A DNA stretch of 64,000 nt from Epiperipatus broadwayi. Its lineage: Eukaryota; Onychophora; Udeonychophora; Euonychophora; Peripatidae. The notes under the pieces were generated by a model, which was not told the origin of the DNA, did no database searches, and was given only the letters and a program-made list of their open reading frames with translations. How positions within the stretch are numbered: position 1 is the stretch's first letter; each line of letters opens with the position of its first letter. A program made the position numbers and the translations under genes. The DNA is taken from positions 8,456,682-8,520,681 of the forward strand of contig JAQFVV010012398.1 of NCBI GenBank assembly GCA_028023455.1, in the 5' to 3' direction. Of this stretch, positions 12,327-24,545 are shown one piece after another.

Positions 12327-15300
12327 AAATATGTAAATAAAGTACATGTTAACATACAACCTGATCACCATTTTCCTAAAATAGTTCTTAAAACAAATGC
12401 AATAATTCCAATGTCTATCCCATAAGCTGTATTTTAATGACATTTATTAATCCAAACAAAGTAAAAATATCATAAATTGTTATCCAAAACAATGTGTATT
12501 TATTAAATTCCAATATTCTCAAAGAAAAGACTTTTATTTGTCATTTAGAAAGTATTTAATATCATAATGTCATCATGAAGAAACATATATCAGTTTCCAC
12601 TTATGACAATATGACTTAAAAATAAACTGGTTTAAATCCTATGTCAGAGTAGTTCATTGATGTTATAAAATTATATCTGCAGATGTGAACAATTCCTATG
12701 TGCAGCAGTTTGTTTTTAGCATCTATATTTCATTATTAAAATATTTTCTTCACATGAGATAATCATTTTCAGTAGGGAAATATCAAGCCAAATTTGAATG
12801 CTATAAATTACTTTTTCATTCTTTTAACAACTTTTTGATAATCCTGTCCAATTTCCTTGACAAATATAATTCTTTCTATTCCATCATTTTTTGTGGTTAT
12901 CAAGCAAATATTTTTAAAATAAATTTTAAAAAATTACATAAAAGAACTTACATTTGCTTCTATAAAAGTCAGAACATCAGAGAGTGAACTCAAATCATTC
13001 AGTCTTATTTATAGCCTCTTATAACTGAAATAACCTTCATCATCAAAAACTAAGTTTATGCTCTTGATTCACTCTAATATCAAAATAACCCTGCATTTCA
13101 TTCTTTAAATCTCTTTATAATAATAATAATATTAATAAAATAAAATATTTTACAATTATTACACATAAATAATAGTCACAACTTAAAACACAAATAATAT
13201 TCTTTTAACTCAATATAAATAAAAACAATTTACACTGTATTCTCATAATATTACATGGAAATATACCATTGTAATAAAATATTACATCTATCATATAAAC
13301 ATAACAGACATACCTAAGATATTAAATATTCATGTGTATTGTTTATAATCCACTACTTATGAATGTAATAAATAAAACACTTATAATAAAGAAACAATTT
13401 TATCAAAGTCATAATCTTTATTATTTAACATACACATTTTAAATGAATAAAATTAATCTATAATTTTATGTTGCAATAATAATATCACATTTCTTAATTT
13501 AATATATCATTGTCATAACATCCTATTTCAATGCTCTTAGGCTAATACATTATCTATTAAAACTTAACTAATAATAATAAGAAAAAAATTTATGCTTAAT
13601 ATTCCACCACACACTAATACCAAATTTCAGTTTGCACATTATATATACATTGTAAATATCAAAAATGGTAGGGCTTATGGATACTTCATGAATTAGGCCA
13701 ACTAAATTATAAATTTCAAAGAAAAATGTTTTATTAATATCTATGGATTGGGATATGAATGTGTAATTGTGTGTTTACTACAAAAAGAGAGCAATGAGAG
13801 CCTTGTAGAGAAAAAGGGTATCCACATACCATTTATCTGAGAACACAAATATCACTGCTGTGTGGAGTAAAGGGAATTTTATTATATGCAGATAAATTTA
13901 TTTCAACTAGAGATGTCTGAGTTCAAATTTAACCAAAAAATTTATGTTTTCTTACAACCTTAGTATAAATGTATTAAATGTGTCTGAAATTTATAAATTA
14001 ATTTCCATATTTATGTTAGCATTAATCTTGTATTTTTCTGGGTATGCCCTTTGAACTACATGTGTGAGTATTGAAATGTAATACACAGAATTCATTTGAG
14101 TGCCATGGTTATTTAATGCTTCTTACACAAAATAATACTCCTCTCTGCTAAATGATCGTGGTCAACAATAATCTCTCAATGCTCAAGTACACATGATCCA
14201 ATTAATCTATTATGTATCAATGAATTATTAATATTACAAAAAAAATATGTACAACTTCAAATTTAAAATAAAATAATAGTTTATTTACAAACAAGAAAAA
14301 TAAATAAATAAATAACAAATGAATATATGAATATTGCCTTTGGAAATATATATAAGTACTGGATTATTGCCTTTATTATGATGCATAAAAAATAGATGCA
14401 TGAGTGTGTGTGTTCTCAAAATATGATATCTAAATCGGATAATTTTTTTTAGCTTGACATTTAGTATAAGTTATCTTATTTTTATATCCTATAAAAATGA
14501 AAAAACGATTTGATTTTTAAAAAAAGTGAATGCACCTCCATAACACTTGAATAATATTAAGTCATGAATACCATATATGCATTGTATAATACTGTATAAA
14601 ATATTATATGTAAGAATATTATATTATTATTTTTTAATAATGACTTCTTCTTTTTTCTTTTTTATTATAAAAAAATGATCATAATAATGATAATGACTTT
14701 CCCCTTATTTTTATTATATTGTAAATAATAAACAAACTAAACAGTCTTTTTTTTTTTTTGTAAATAATAAAATTCTTTATTGTTAACAAAACGTTAATGA
14801 TGCGACATGTATAATAATAAATGGCAGTAATATTAGACATAGCGATGCATCCATTTCATAAATGACTTAAAACAAATTATTTTTTATTCATTAAGTAGAA
14901 TATACTGATCATTTTTAAAATAGTTATGTAGCGTTTAATAATGAAATAAAATAGAATGATATGAACTCTAAAGTTTTGATACTTCAGCTAGAATTAAGAG
15001 TAAAAACTTTTATTGCTAAAATTTAATAACAGGAAACTGTAACTTACATATTTTGTGATGGTTTTTATTTTCATTTATGTGTAGGAGCTGTTGTTGGTAT
15101 AATCCTTTGGTATTAATGATTGTGATGATGACCTAGATAATACATTCATCGTCAGATGCTTCTTAGCAAAGAAGATAATCTTTGAGGTCTCTTAAGAATC
15201 TCAAATTGCAATAAACTTATTCATTCATTATTTGTTTGTTTACCATCCTGGTTTTTAAAATATAATTCCTACTGCAGAAATTCGTTTTCTTATAATTAAA

Positions 15301-15880
15301 AAAAAAATCTGTAAAATTATATTAATTTACCAAGAATGCTAATCCATTTTTTTTAGAATATCTTTTGTTAAGCATCTCAGGCATACTCTTTGACTTCACT
15401 TTTCATAGTCTTTCATAGATTTAATTATGTACTTTTTAATTTTATCACAAGACTTTCAAATAATATGATTCTTAATAATTTTAAGAAGATAAAAAAAATA
15501 ACATTAATTTTATTTTTGACAAATATCTTTTATGTTTATTTTTTCTTTGTTTATAATAATATATATATTCCCTTTATATCTATGACATCTTTTTAACTTA
15601 CTTCCATGCAAACCAATTGTGTATACACCTCACTCATATATATATAAGTGTGTGTAAAATGTATTAAATGACATATATTCTTATATCAATTTATCGCCAT
15701 TTTAATATAGATTTTTAACAAGTGATTAAGTTGTTTATGATTTATAAAAATAAAATATATGTTAGATATTATTCTAAACTATACACAAAATAATGACTCA
15801 CAATATGTTAATAAATAAACTCTTGAAATAAGGATTCGTCCTCTATAATCCCCTCATTTCTTATAATAAAACAATTTTCT
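12327..15880. other. AT-rich intergenic, no gene seen
   Basis: Long AT-rich stretch with simple-sequence runs (for example poly-T near 14,750). Short frames only, the longest about 68 codons at 15,390-15,596 and low-complexity. No exon, transposon end or tRNA-like box recognised. Confidence 0.5.
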
Positions 15881-15899
15881 TTTGAATGCAGACCACCAA

Positions 15900-16345
15900 C
15901 AGTGACTATATATTTTAGTGGATATATAAATGATGAAATATTTTATAAATGGAAACTGAGTATTTTTAAGTTTACTTAAAAATCTGCAGCCAAAATATTT
16001 TGGTGTAGAAACCAACAGAAACCAATTGCGCAATATCAAATATTTGTGACAAAAACCACAAATCAAATCAAAAAATGACCACTTTTTATGAGTACTTAAG
16101 ATATTCTATGAGTTTCTAGCCTGAGAAGTATAGATATATATGTTTGAAAAACAAACAACTTTTTTTAATTCTGAACTGAAACAAGATTATGTCCCAACAG
16201 CAAGTAATGTATTATAATTTAATATTTTAATGCATATATAAGTAGTGAAATATTTTATCAATGGAAACTCTGCTTTTAAATATTATTAAAAATCATAATA
16301 TCTAACCATAACAACCAATTAAATCAATTAAACATACTGCTGGGA
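15900..16345 (+). repeat. Diverged tandem duplication, about 310 bp offset
   Basis: Blocks CCAACAG, ATATATAAATGATGAAATA with TTTTATAAATGGAAACT, and ACAGAAACCAATT near 15,898-16,030 recur in the same order and orientation near 16,194-16,320. Similarity is partial and unaligned by computation, so this is tentative. A related inverted piece (CTGCAGATTTTTAA) lies near 16,502. Confidence 0.4.
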
Positions 16346-17725
16346 AAGTTTTTATTTCAGCTAAGAATTAGAAATTATTATATTTTGGTCCTGATTACAA
16401 ACTCATATAAAATCTTGAATATTAATAAAAAGTGGCATCTTTTGATGAAGTTGTAGCTTTGACAGGGTACTATTGCTCTTTCAGTCTGTATAATTGATTG
16501 TCTGCAGATTTTTAACTACATTTAAAAACAGTTTTTATTTGGAAAATATTTTACCACACATATGTGTCTGTATGCACGCGCGCGTGGGTGCGTACGTTGT
16601 GATATTCTCACCCAAATAAATTACTATTTATACTAATATTGGAATTGTCATATTCAGATATTATGTATACTGATATCAAATATAATAAATCTGCTGCATA
16701 CATTTGTTCTTTAATTGATACAAAGATACAATAAAGTCCATAAAAAAATGATGCTTGATATGATCATTAACTAATTATCAATTTTAAAGATCGGGGGGGG
16801 GGAGGGGGATTGTACTATTATTTTTCAGGAATAATCAAAGAATTAGTTTTTAAATTGTATATTTTATAAAAGATATGAAAATTTTTTATACACGTGAGAC
16901 TAAAATAGCATCCATTTAAAATTAAATAATATATTAAATCAATTGTTCATCATATTATTCACTACCAAAGATAAAAAAGAGAGAGAAAATGCCTTTATTT
17001 TATTATGCATATGATATTCAGAGGCAAAATGATATTCCAACAAAAATATCTGCTGATAATATTTCAGAGATATTAAACTTGAATGATGTAATAGCTCAAA
17101 AGATGTTCTATTGAATAAACCATTATGATTTTTATGATTGTAATATGATACAACTGATTTTAATTACTATCTATATTACTTCATAAATTAACCATAGCTG
17201 CATATCAGTTTTTTCCACAAATCTTGCACTCTTGGTGATAAGTATAATTTGTGGAACATCCACTTTATGAATGCTGAACTCATTCAATTTGTAGAATTGC
17301 AACCACTCTTTTTAGTGATCTTTGAATTAAAACTGGAATATACTTTCTTCAATATCAATTATCATGATATATAATATTTCAGTAAAAGATGATACCCTAA
17401 AAAAACTCAACTAATATTTTTCCCTATTGTGAAGAGCAAATAATCTTTTAACTCACAATTAATACTTACTTTTTATGTTAATATATTATCTGCTGAAACT
17501 TTATAAAGTTAAAATGCCAATAATATATATATATATATTATTGTACTTTTAAAAAAATTTAATGTGTTCCATTTTGTATACGTATGTAATAGTCCTTATA
17601 CCTATAATATCTGATTCCAAGCAATGACATGGGCACTAACATTTGTGAACATTATTGAGTTGTATTATAATATGAATTTTCAAACACATGCACATCTACA
17701 TATAATATTATTTAAATACAGGTAT
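16346..17725. other. AT-rich intergenic with CG and G tracts
   Basis: No gene seen. Two compositional oddities stand out from the AT background: a CG-rich alternating stretch at 16,575-16,596 and a G10-A-G5 tract at 16,793-16,808 that could form a G-quadruplex. Confidence 0.6.
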
Positions 17726-17729
17726 ATTT

Positions 17730-18735
17730 TTATACTGAAGTTAATGTAATTAGAAAGGATTTGAACTCAGACTTTCAAGCTATCACTCCATCCTAAACTA
17801 CCTATACACATGACCACATATACATGAAAAAGGTAAATGATCTTCAATATATGTATTTCATACTGAACCAGCATCCATCAGCTGGTCCACCTCATAATCT
17901 ACCACTCATATATAATCAGCGCTCAGTTTATATTAAGCTAGCACATTTTCAAACTTTAATAGACAGGATTCAATCTTCTTGACCCTTCAACCCTTCAATC
18001 ATCTATATAATCAAAAACCTGATGATGGAACACTCAAAGTCCTTGTGGATGCCAATATTATTGTCATACCCTCATTGACTTTAAGTTACTCTGACTCCTC
18101 ACAGACAGGACTCTAATATGTCCATTTAAATACAGAAAAGAAATGTATAGAATACAGGCTGAATATATATTTTCAATACTGAACTTAATGTGATTAGAAA
18201 AGATTCAAACTCAGACTGTCAAGGAGTTTGAAAGTCTGAGTTCAAATCCCTTTAATTACATTAAGTTCGGTATAGACAATATACTTGTATTTAAATATTA
18301 CATATTCAATCTGTATTCTGCCCATCCCTCTTTTGTATTTAAAAGGGCATATTAAAGTTCTATAAGTGAGGAGTCAGAATGACAAAGTCAACATGGGTAT
18401 GACAATAATAATAATATTGGTATAAACAAGGCTTTGAGTGTTCCATCATCAGATTTTCAATGCTATGGATGGCTGAAGAGTTGGAGGATGGAGAAGACTG
18501 AAACCTGCCCATTAAATTTCGAAAATTTGCTATCTTAATATAAACTGAGTACTGATTATATATGTGTGTGGAGGATTATAGTTTCGAACAATTGAAAAGT
18601 GCTGGTTCAGCACAAAATACATTTATCTTTTTCACATATGATCATGTATATCGGTTGTATAGGATGGAGTGGATATCTATAAGGAGCTTGAAAATCTTAA
18701 TTCAAATTCTTTCTAATTGCATCTACGTATATATT
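17730..18735. repeat. Foldback element family A, copy 2 (about 1 kb palindrome)
   Basis: Arms of about 490 bp meet near 18,225. The outer ends carry AGGATTTGAACTCAGAC on the left and the diverged mirror on the right. The same terminal block sits again, back to back, at the centre (18,205-18,250: CAAACTCAGACTGTCAAG followed by GTTTGAAAGTCTGAGTTCAAATCC), flanked by TTACATTAAGTTCGGTATA and its mirror. So the element looks like two complete family A units joined in inverted orientation rather than one simple hairpin. No coding capacity. It lies 240 bp upstream of the terminal exon, presumably in its intron. Confidence 0.82.
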
Positions 18736-18977
18736 ATTACTTTCTAATTTTTTTAGATTATATTTTCTTTTTTTTTTAAGGATAGTGAAATATAAAAATC
18801 ATTGATGCGGAAAGACATTCTAAAATTTTTTATTATACTGTATAACATTGTCTTTCTATATTAACACATTTTACTAAATATTGTAAATAATGTGTGTGTA
18901 TATATATATGTGTGTATTTATTAATAAAACTTTATTACTATTTTATTTATTTTTTAAATTTTTATTTTTATTTTTAG

Positions 18978-19231
18978 CCTTTGTATCCCTATGGAGGACT
19001 TGTGCCTGGTGGAGTAGACAAAATAACTAATAGCTTTGTGAATGAGGAATCTGCTAACCATGATCATGATGATTATTATAAATTTACTGCTTCTGACAAT
19101 GTTCTTTTAAACCAGGGTTTTCCAACTTATGATTATGGACGTTACTACGGGTATATTCCTGGAGTTCGTAGCTACGGATTGCCAGGGTTCCGATATGGAT
19201 ATTATAATCGCTTACCTGTATATTATTAAGA
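18978..19231 (+). CDS. Terminal exon of a Tyr/Gly-rich, probably secreted structural protein
   Basis: The only host-like coding sequence I can support. A pyrimidine-rich tract and AG at 18,976-18,977 give a clear 3' splice site; the frame then runs open for 83 codons to TAA at 19,229-19,231. The peptide starts PLYPYGGLVPGGVDK, has an acidic His/Asp patch (ESANHDHDDYYKF), and ends in a Tyr/Gly/Pro/Arg-rich tail (YGRYYGYIPGVRSYGLPGF, then YNRLPVYY). Codon use and GC are clearly richer than the surroundings. Low-complexity Gly/Tyr tails occur in arthropod cuticle proteins and other extracellular matrix or shell proteins; no domain is visible, so the role is inferred from composition only. There is no ATG near the splice site, so upstream exons including any signal peptide must lie further left, perhaps outside the window. 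Intron phase at the acceptor appears to be 0. Confidence 0.75.
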
Positions 19232-19375
19232 ACAACTATAGATAGTGTATGAAAATAATGTCAAACTAAATGAATGGTTCAATCTACATTTACTGGATTT
19301 CTTTTTGTTAGTATATACTGACAGACTTAAGTATATTTACTGTCTGTTGTTAATATCGCAATTTTTAAAGAAACT

Positions 19376-19397
19376 AATAAAATATTTTTATAATAAA
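19376..19397 (+). terminator. Polyadenylation signals of the terminal exon gene
   Basis: AATAAA occurs at 19,376-19,381 and 19,392-19,397, about 145-165 bases after the stop codon, followed by a T-rich stretch. This is a short 3' untranslated region and supports the exon being terminal. In such AT-rich sequence AATAAA is common, so position relative to the stop is the main argument. Confidence 0.55.
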
Positions 19398-19399
19398 TG

Positions 19400-21249
19400 T
19401 GTACATTTTATTTGAAATAATATATTTTTTTATTTGTAGATTTGTTTATTAATTGCATTATCTCGAGGTATGTGTCTTCATTTTACAATTACATACATTT
19501 TTATTATTTCAAAACACTTCTGAAAAGAAAGGGTTTACGATAATTATCCCACCCATCTACTATGCTTACAATTTGGGTTGCTAATCTCAGCAAAACTCCT
19601 ATTTTTTTGTGCTCCCGTCATTCAATTATTAATTGTAAATAAAAATCCAAGGAATAAAGCAATGAAGAAAAACTATAAATCTTCTCTGCCTAGAATTTGA
19701 CTAATATGGTAATTATTGTTGTCTCTTTCATTGTTTCCAATATAAGAAAAAATTCTGCAGATGTTTCTTCTTCATCTGGCTTAAGAAGTATTTTCCTTAT
19801 AAACCTTGTTAATTTTTTCATAACCCAAATGAGCATGCAATGTTGTTTTTTTCAGACAGCTAGTATATAGTTAAATCAAATATTAATCAATAAATAGATG
19901 TCAAACAATTCTTAGCTATATGGTAAAGCAAAGATTACAATCCTGAAAACAATTATTGCTGTAGATTTTGCACTCTGGTTCAATAAAACCTTTCTCATTT
20001 GTATATTTATGAAAAATGTATGCGTTTGGTGAATATGTTCTAAAAAGACCTATGCATTGCTATTGGTTATTTTGATATATATATATATCCAACTACCAAT
20101 ATTGATTTAACCAATAAAAGTTACTTCTCATCACATGACATCAAAATTCAACAGGAGAAAAAGAAAATATAAGCTCAACTTTTCTGCTGTTTATATTTAA
20201 ATCTGACATCATGTGACAATAAATTAAGGGACTTGGAAATGATTGGTAAATAATTCCTTTATAAAAATTTTCTATAAAATTATGCGTTTGAAAATTTTTT
20301 TTGTTTGTTTTTATTAGTGCATTCCTAAGCTAAATCATATTATTTCACAAACATTTACCAGAGGAAAAAATTAGACTACTCTCTATCACTGAGCATTCTT
20401 CATATGAACTAAAGGTATTAAAAATAACTAAATCTTCAAGCTAGGTTAACAACTCAATAATTTTCATTATGTTATTCACAAAAAGTAGAGACTTGTTTTA
20501 TCCATTTTAACACATTTTTGAAGTTTGGAAAAATTATTGCATTGTAGATACATATTTTTTAAACTTTTTTGTTTTTATCAAAACATCTTTCATTTCAAAT
20601 CACCAATCATCCTCCAGGATGGAAAAAACCTAAAGTCTCTCACTATGCATGTATTTTCAAATGAACTTCACTTTTCATGTGAGTTAGTGATATCACAATG
20701 TGATTCTATATGTTCATAATGCAGGCACAATACATTTAACCAAAGCATTGTCATGCAAGGTAGAGATTAGTTCCAATCTACTTTTAATACCTTATAAATT
20801 TTTGGTAAATATCTTGCATGTGTATACACAACTTTGACACCAACCACTTTAGCTAAGAACGTTGAAGATCATTACTAATTACTTATTAAACTATAGCCCA
20901 GATATAAACTTTAAACATAAAGATTAATATATATGGGCTTTAATTATACATAAACACATAAAATAACTAAATTTTATCTTTTCTTTTACATTTGTGATTG
21001 TTATTTGCAAATGGAAATATAACAATTTGATATTGGTAAATACCAAGCAAATGATAGGAATATATAAGAGATGGTCACCTGGTAAATCTGGTGAGAGTGA
21101 GGCAACATGGAATGTGCATCTTGGAAATCGCTTAACTTTCTCAAATATCTTTATTTATATTCATCAATTTATGATGGAGTGGAAGTTTTAAGTATATATA
21201 TATATATATATAAACATTACAAGCATAAAGCTAAACTAGTCAATATAAA
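19400..21249. other. AT-rich intergenic, no gene seen
   Basis: No exon or domain recognised; short frames only. An imperfect inverted pair, CATCACATGACATC near 20,130 and CTGACATCATGTGAC near 20,203, may be the ends of a small MITE. A solo piece resembling one arm of the 37.2 kb foldback lies near 19,875-19,920. A TA microsatellite is at 21,192-21,212. Confidence 0.5.
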
Positions 21250-21387
21250 ATCAAAACTACCCCAAATCTAAAATTAAACCAGACCAGAATAAAAATAATA
21301 TTAAAACACAACCTAAGGTTTCACTGCTACAAGCAGACTTCTCAAGTGTAAAGAAATAATAAAAAAAAACACAACTTATATATACTA

Positions 21388-22489
21388 TTAAAAACTACCC
21401 ACAAATCCATTCACTTCCCATCCACCCTTAATATTAAAAGAACTCTTAAATAAGTTAATTACTTCAGAATCATAAATTTTCAATAATAAAGACTCTTTAA
21501 TTCTTCTTTTGATTTCATTTCTCTCAAAGAAGACAACCTTAGCTTCATCAAAATCAATAGTGTGGCCTGTATCTTTTTCATGGACATACAAAGCAGAACT
21601 AAGATATCTATTTTTAACTCTACTTTTATGAACCTTTACTCTTTCATTTAAACTCAAACTACTCTGACCTATGTAAACCTTCTTACAAAATAAACAAGGA
21701 ATAAAATATACCACACCAGGAATAGTCTTTCTATCAAAAACTTCCTTTGTATTATTCAATAAATTATTCAATGTAACACCCCTTTTCCAAGCAATTTTCT
21801 TATTTCCAAACAATTTACTATTTCTACACACAATTTTATAAGAAGACAATTTAAATGGCAAAGAAATAAAATCATATTTTTCTTTAACCTTTACATCCTT
21901 ACAAATATTACTATTAAATAAAATACTTTTAACAAATTTATCAGAGTATCCAACACTTAAATAATCTTTATAAAATTGATATTTCTGAAACAAAGCTACC
22001 CCCCCTAGAATTATTTAATTTAATATTCCTATGACAATAATTCCTTAAAGCAGCTACTTTATGAGATACAGACTGATAGCTATCAGGTTTAATTATAGAT
22101 CTTAATTCTTTACTTTTAACTAAATGACTGCACAATAAACAATTAGTTTCTATATTTCTAATCACCAAAAGATCTAAAAATTTTAACTTACCAAAATCTA
22201 ACCCCCCTCCTTCTAACACAAATTTTATAGAAGGATCAAAACAATTAAACTCATTTACAAATTCCTTCAATTTACCATTCTCAACAACAAATAAACAATC
22301 ATCAACATATCTGACAAATAATTTTACATATAAACAATTCTTTTTAATAATAATTTCCTCTTCCATAAAACTAATATAAACTGAACATACTAAAGGAGAA
22401 ATAATATAACCTATTATCCACCCTTCCTTAATCTTATAAAAATTACCTTTATAAGTAAAATACATAGAATCTTCCAATAACAAAAGCAA
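21388..22489 (-). pseudogene. Penelope-like RT/GIY-YIG, frameshifted mirror copy
   Basis: The same product as the plus-strand copy in the facing arm. It is split by a run of seven G (minus strand, at about 21,998-22,004) where the intact copy has six bases, GGGTTG. The +1 change moves the frame after NNSR, so the RT part (YVDD present) reads 22,489 to 21,968 and the GIY-YIG part 21,993 to 21,388. The only other protein difference I noticed is DSEV here versus DSEA in the plus copy. Downstream the 3' region is identical in layout, ending at 21,250. Confidence 0.9.
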
Positions 22490-22544
22490 ATCTTTAATTA
22501 CCTTAATTTTATTTTTTGATAAAGAACTTTTCTTTGATGTTCTT

Positions 22545-23705
22545 TTGTCTGTATTGATTAAGAAAAGTTCTTTATCAAAAAATAAAATTAAGGTAATTAA
22601 AGATTTGCTTTTGTTATTGGAAGATTCTATGTATTTTACTTATAAAGGTAATTTTTATAAGATTAAGGAAGGGTGGATAATAGGTTATATTATTTCTCCT
22701 TTAGTATGTTCAGTTTATATTAGTTTTATGGAAGAGGAAATTATTATTAAAAAGAATTGTTTATATGTAAAATTATTTGTCAGATATGTTGATGATTGTT
22801 TATTTGTTGTTGAGAATGGTAAATTGAAGGAATTTGTAAATGAGTTTAATTGTTTTGATCCTTCTATAAAATTTGTGTTAGAAGGAGGGGGGTTAGATTT
22901 TGGTAAGTTAAAATTTTTAGATCTTTTGGTGATTAGAAATATAGAAACTAATTGTTTATTGTGCAGTCATTTAGTTAAAAGTAAAGAATTAAGATCTATA
23001 ATTAAACCTGATAGCTATCAGTCTGTATCTCATAAAGTAGCTGCTTTAAGGAATTATTGTCATAGGAATATTAAATTAAATAATTCTAGGGTTGTAGCTT
23101 TGTTTCAGAAATATCAATTTTATAAAGATTATTTAAGTGTTGGATACTCTGATAAATTTGTTAAAAGTATTTTATTTAATAGTAATATTTGTAAGGATGT
23201 AAAGGTTAAAGAAAAATATGATTTTATTTCTTTGCCATTTAAATTGTCTTCTTATAAAATTGTGTGTAGAAATAGTAAATTGTTTGGAAATAAGAAAATT
23301 GCTTGGAAAAGGGGTGTTACATTGAATAATTTATTGAATAATACAAAGGAAGTTTTTGATAGAAAGACTATTCCTGGTGTGGTATATTTTATTCCTTGTT
23401 TATTTTGTAAGAAGGTTTACATAGGTCAGAGTAGTTTGAGTTTAAATGAAAGAGTAAAGGTTCATAAAAGTAGAGTTAAAAATAGATATCTTAGTTCTGC
23501 TTTGTATGTCCATGAAAAAGATACAGGCCACACTATTGATTTTGATGAAGCTAAGGTTGTCTTCTTTGAGAGAAATGAAATCAAAAGAAGAATTAAAGAG
23601 TCTTTATTATTGAAAATTTATGATTCTGAAGCAATTAACTTATTTAAGAGTTCTTTTAATATTAAGGGTGGATGGGAAGTGAATGGATTTGTGGGTAGTT
23701 TTTAA
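22545..23705 (+). CDS. Penelope-like RT (C-terminal half) with GIY-YIG endonuclease
   Basis: An open frame of 386 codons. Residues 43-53 (GWIIGYIISPL) match the RT motif before the active site and 81-84 are the catalytic YVDD (FVRYVDDCLFV), followed by the FLDLLVI block at 124-130. RT motifs N-terminal to this are missing, so the element is 5'-truncated and the first residues come from the spacer; the frame opens with TTG, not ATG. After a linker, a GIY-YIG nuclease runs from GVVY (278-281) through VYIG (291-294), Arg303, His307, His323-Glu324 and Glu352, with a C-x-x-C pair at 285/288. In Penelope-like elements this nuclease nicks the target and the RT primes from it. All visible catalytic residues are kept, but without the N-terminal RT it should not be functional. 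Confidence 0.92.
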   Translation: MSVLIKKSSLSKNKIKVIKDLLLLLEDSMYFTYKGNFYKIKEGWIIGYIISPLVCSVYISFMEEEIIIKKNCLYVKLFVRYVDDCLFVVENGKLKEFVNEFNCFDPSIKFVLEGGGLDFGKLKFLDLLVIRNIETNCLLCSHLVKSKELRSIIKPDSYQSVSHKVAALRNYCHRNIKLNNSRVVALFQKYQFYKDYLSVGYSDKFVKSILFNSNICKDVKVKEKYDFISLPFKLSSYKIVCRNSKLFGNKKIAWKRGVTLNNLLNNTKEVFDRKTIPGVVYFIPCLFCKKVYIGQSSLSLNERVKVHKSRVKNRYLSSALYVHEKDTGHTIDFDEAKVVFFERNEIKRRIKESLLLKIYDSEAINLFKSSFNIKGGWEVNGFVGSF

Positions 23706-23746
23706 TAGTATATATAAGTTGTGTTTTTTTTTTATTATTTCTTTAC

Positions 23747-23783
23747 ACTTGAGAAGTCTGCTTGTAGCAGTGAAACCTTAGGT
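23747..23783 (+). ncRNA. Hammerhead-like stem-loop at the PLE 3' end (degenerate)
   Basis: Reads CTTGAGAAG, then a CTGC/GCAG hairpin, then GAAACC. Penelope-like elements often carry minimal hammerhead ribozymes of the form CUGANGA, stem II, GAAAC. The spacing and the GAAAC match, but the first core box is not CUGANGA, so I call it only hammerhead-like. The mirror copy lies at about 21,311-21,347 on the minus strand. Confidence 0.35.
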
Positions 23784-23844
23784 TGTGTTTTAATATTATT
23801 TTTATTCTGGTCTGGTTTAATTTTAGATTTGGGGTAGTTTTGAT

Positions 23845-24384
23845 ATATATATATATGTTGCAATCACGCAGTTGGACTGATTGTGATCTCAATTGCAATA
23901 ATGTGGGAAATGCGGTTAAAATGGCTAAATAAAAAAAAAAGTGACTACTATCCCTAACTTGACTTACAATTCACTTTGCATACAAGTTTTATCTATTTCC
24001 ACATGAACTAAAACTATTCTATGCTTTGATAATAGATTTGCATTTAATAAAATAATAGATAAATTTCTCAGGATTATATAAAATAAGATGTATGATCTTA
24101 GTCTTCTATTTTATTTTTAAAAATGTTTGCAAATATATAATTTCTTACTATAAGAACTAATTAAGAATAATTCAATCTGTGTTTTAAATCTAAGGCTATC
24201 AATTTTAGTTACAAAGTTGATTAATGATTTATCTCAGGGTTTTATAAAATAAGAAAATAAATGCCTGGATATAAAGTATGATTATGCATTTTAGGATGTG
24301 ACAATGTAAAAGGGATTTACTTATATGATCTTACCAATACTTTTATATTTCAGATAGCATTAATACTGTACTGGTCAAAACATG
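23845..24384. other. AT-rich intergenic, no gene seen
   Basis: No open frame or repeat end recognised. A short imperfect hairpin (TTGCAATCACGCAGTTGG and partner) lies at 23,860-23,895. Confidence 0.55.
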
Positions 24385-24545
24385 TTTATCCATCTAACAT
24401 GAGCTGGAACTCACAAACTGTACTTCAAACTCAGTCAAGCCTGAGATTTAGGTCAGGGACCAGCCTGAATTCGAACCCACTCTCTAAGCTCCAGATCAAA
24501 CACCTAATGAATAACATAATAGTGATGGCACATGAGAATTAATTT
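24385..24545 (-). mobile_element. tRNA-derived SINE-like element
   Basis: On the minus strand a perfect pol III B box, GGGTTCGAATTC (around 24,467-24,478), follows about 40 bases after a weak A-box region (TTATTCATTAGGTG), with an anticodon-stem-like stretch (TTTGATCTGGAGCTTAG) between. The part after the B box (CAGGCTGGTCCCTGACC onward) is not tRNA. No target duplication or A-tail was found, so the boundaries are approximate. Confidence 0.5.

Larger units (their letters stand above)
21250..23844. mobile_element. Penelope-like element, two head-to-head copies (2.6 kb palindrome)
   Basis: Two 5'-truncated Penelope-like copies face away from a 25 bp spacer (22,535-22,559). The left arm, 21,250-22,534, reads on the minus strand; the right arm, 22,560-23,844, on the plus strand. 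Both arms are 1,285 bp and nearly identical: in the translated parts I see only a one-base G-run insertion with adjacent substitutions and a V/A difference. Both start in the middle of the RT and both end at the same 3' base (GGGGTAGTTTTGAT). Inverted and partial tandem arrangements are typical of this class, but arms this symmetrical and this alike suggest a single recent event or gene conversion. Confidence 0.93.

Noticed and set aside
16793-16808. G-tract as a regulatory G-quadruplex
   Set aside because: It is only a homopolymer run with one interruption and no gene nearby; described as composition only.
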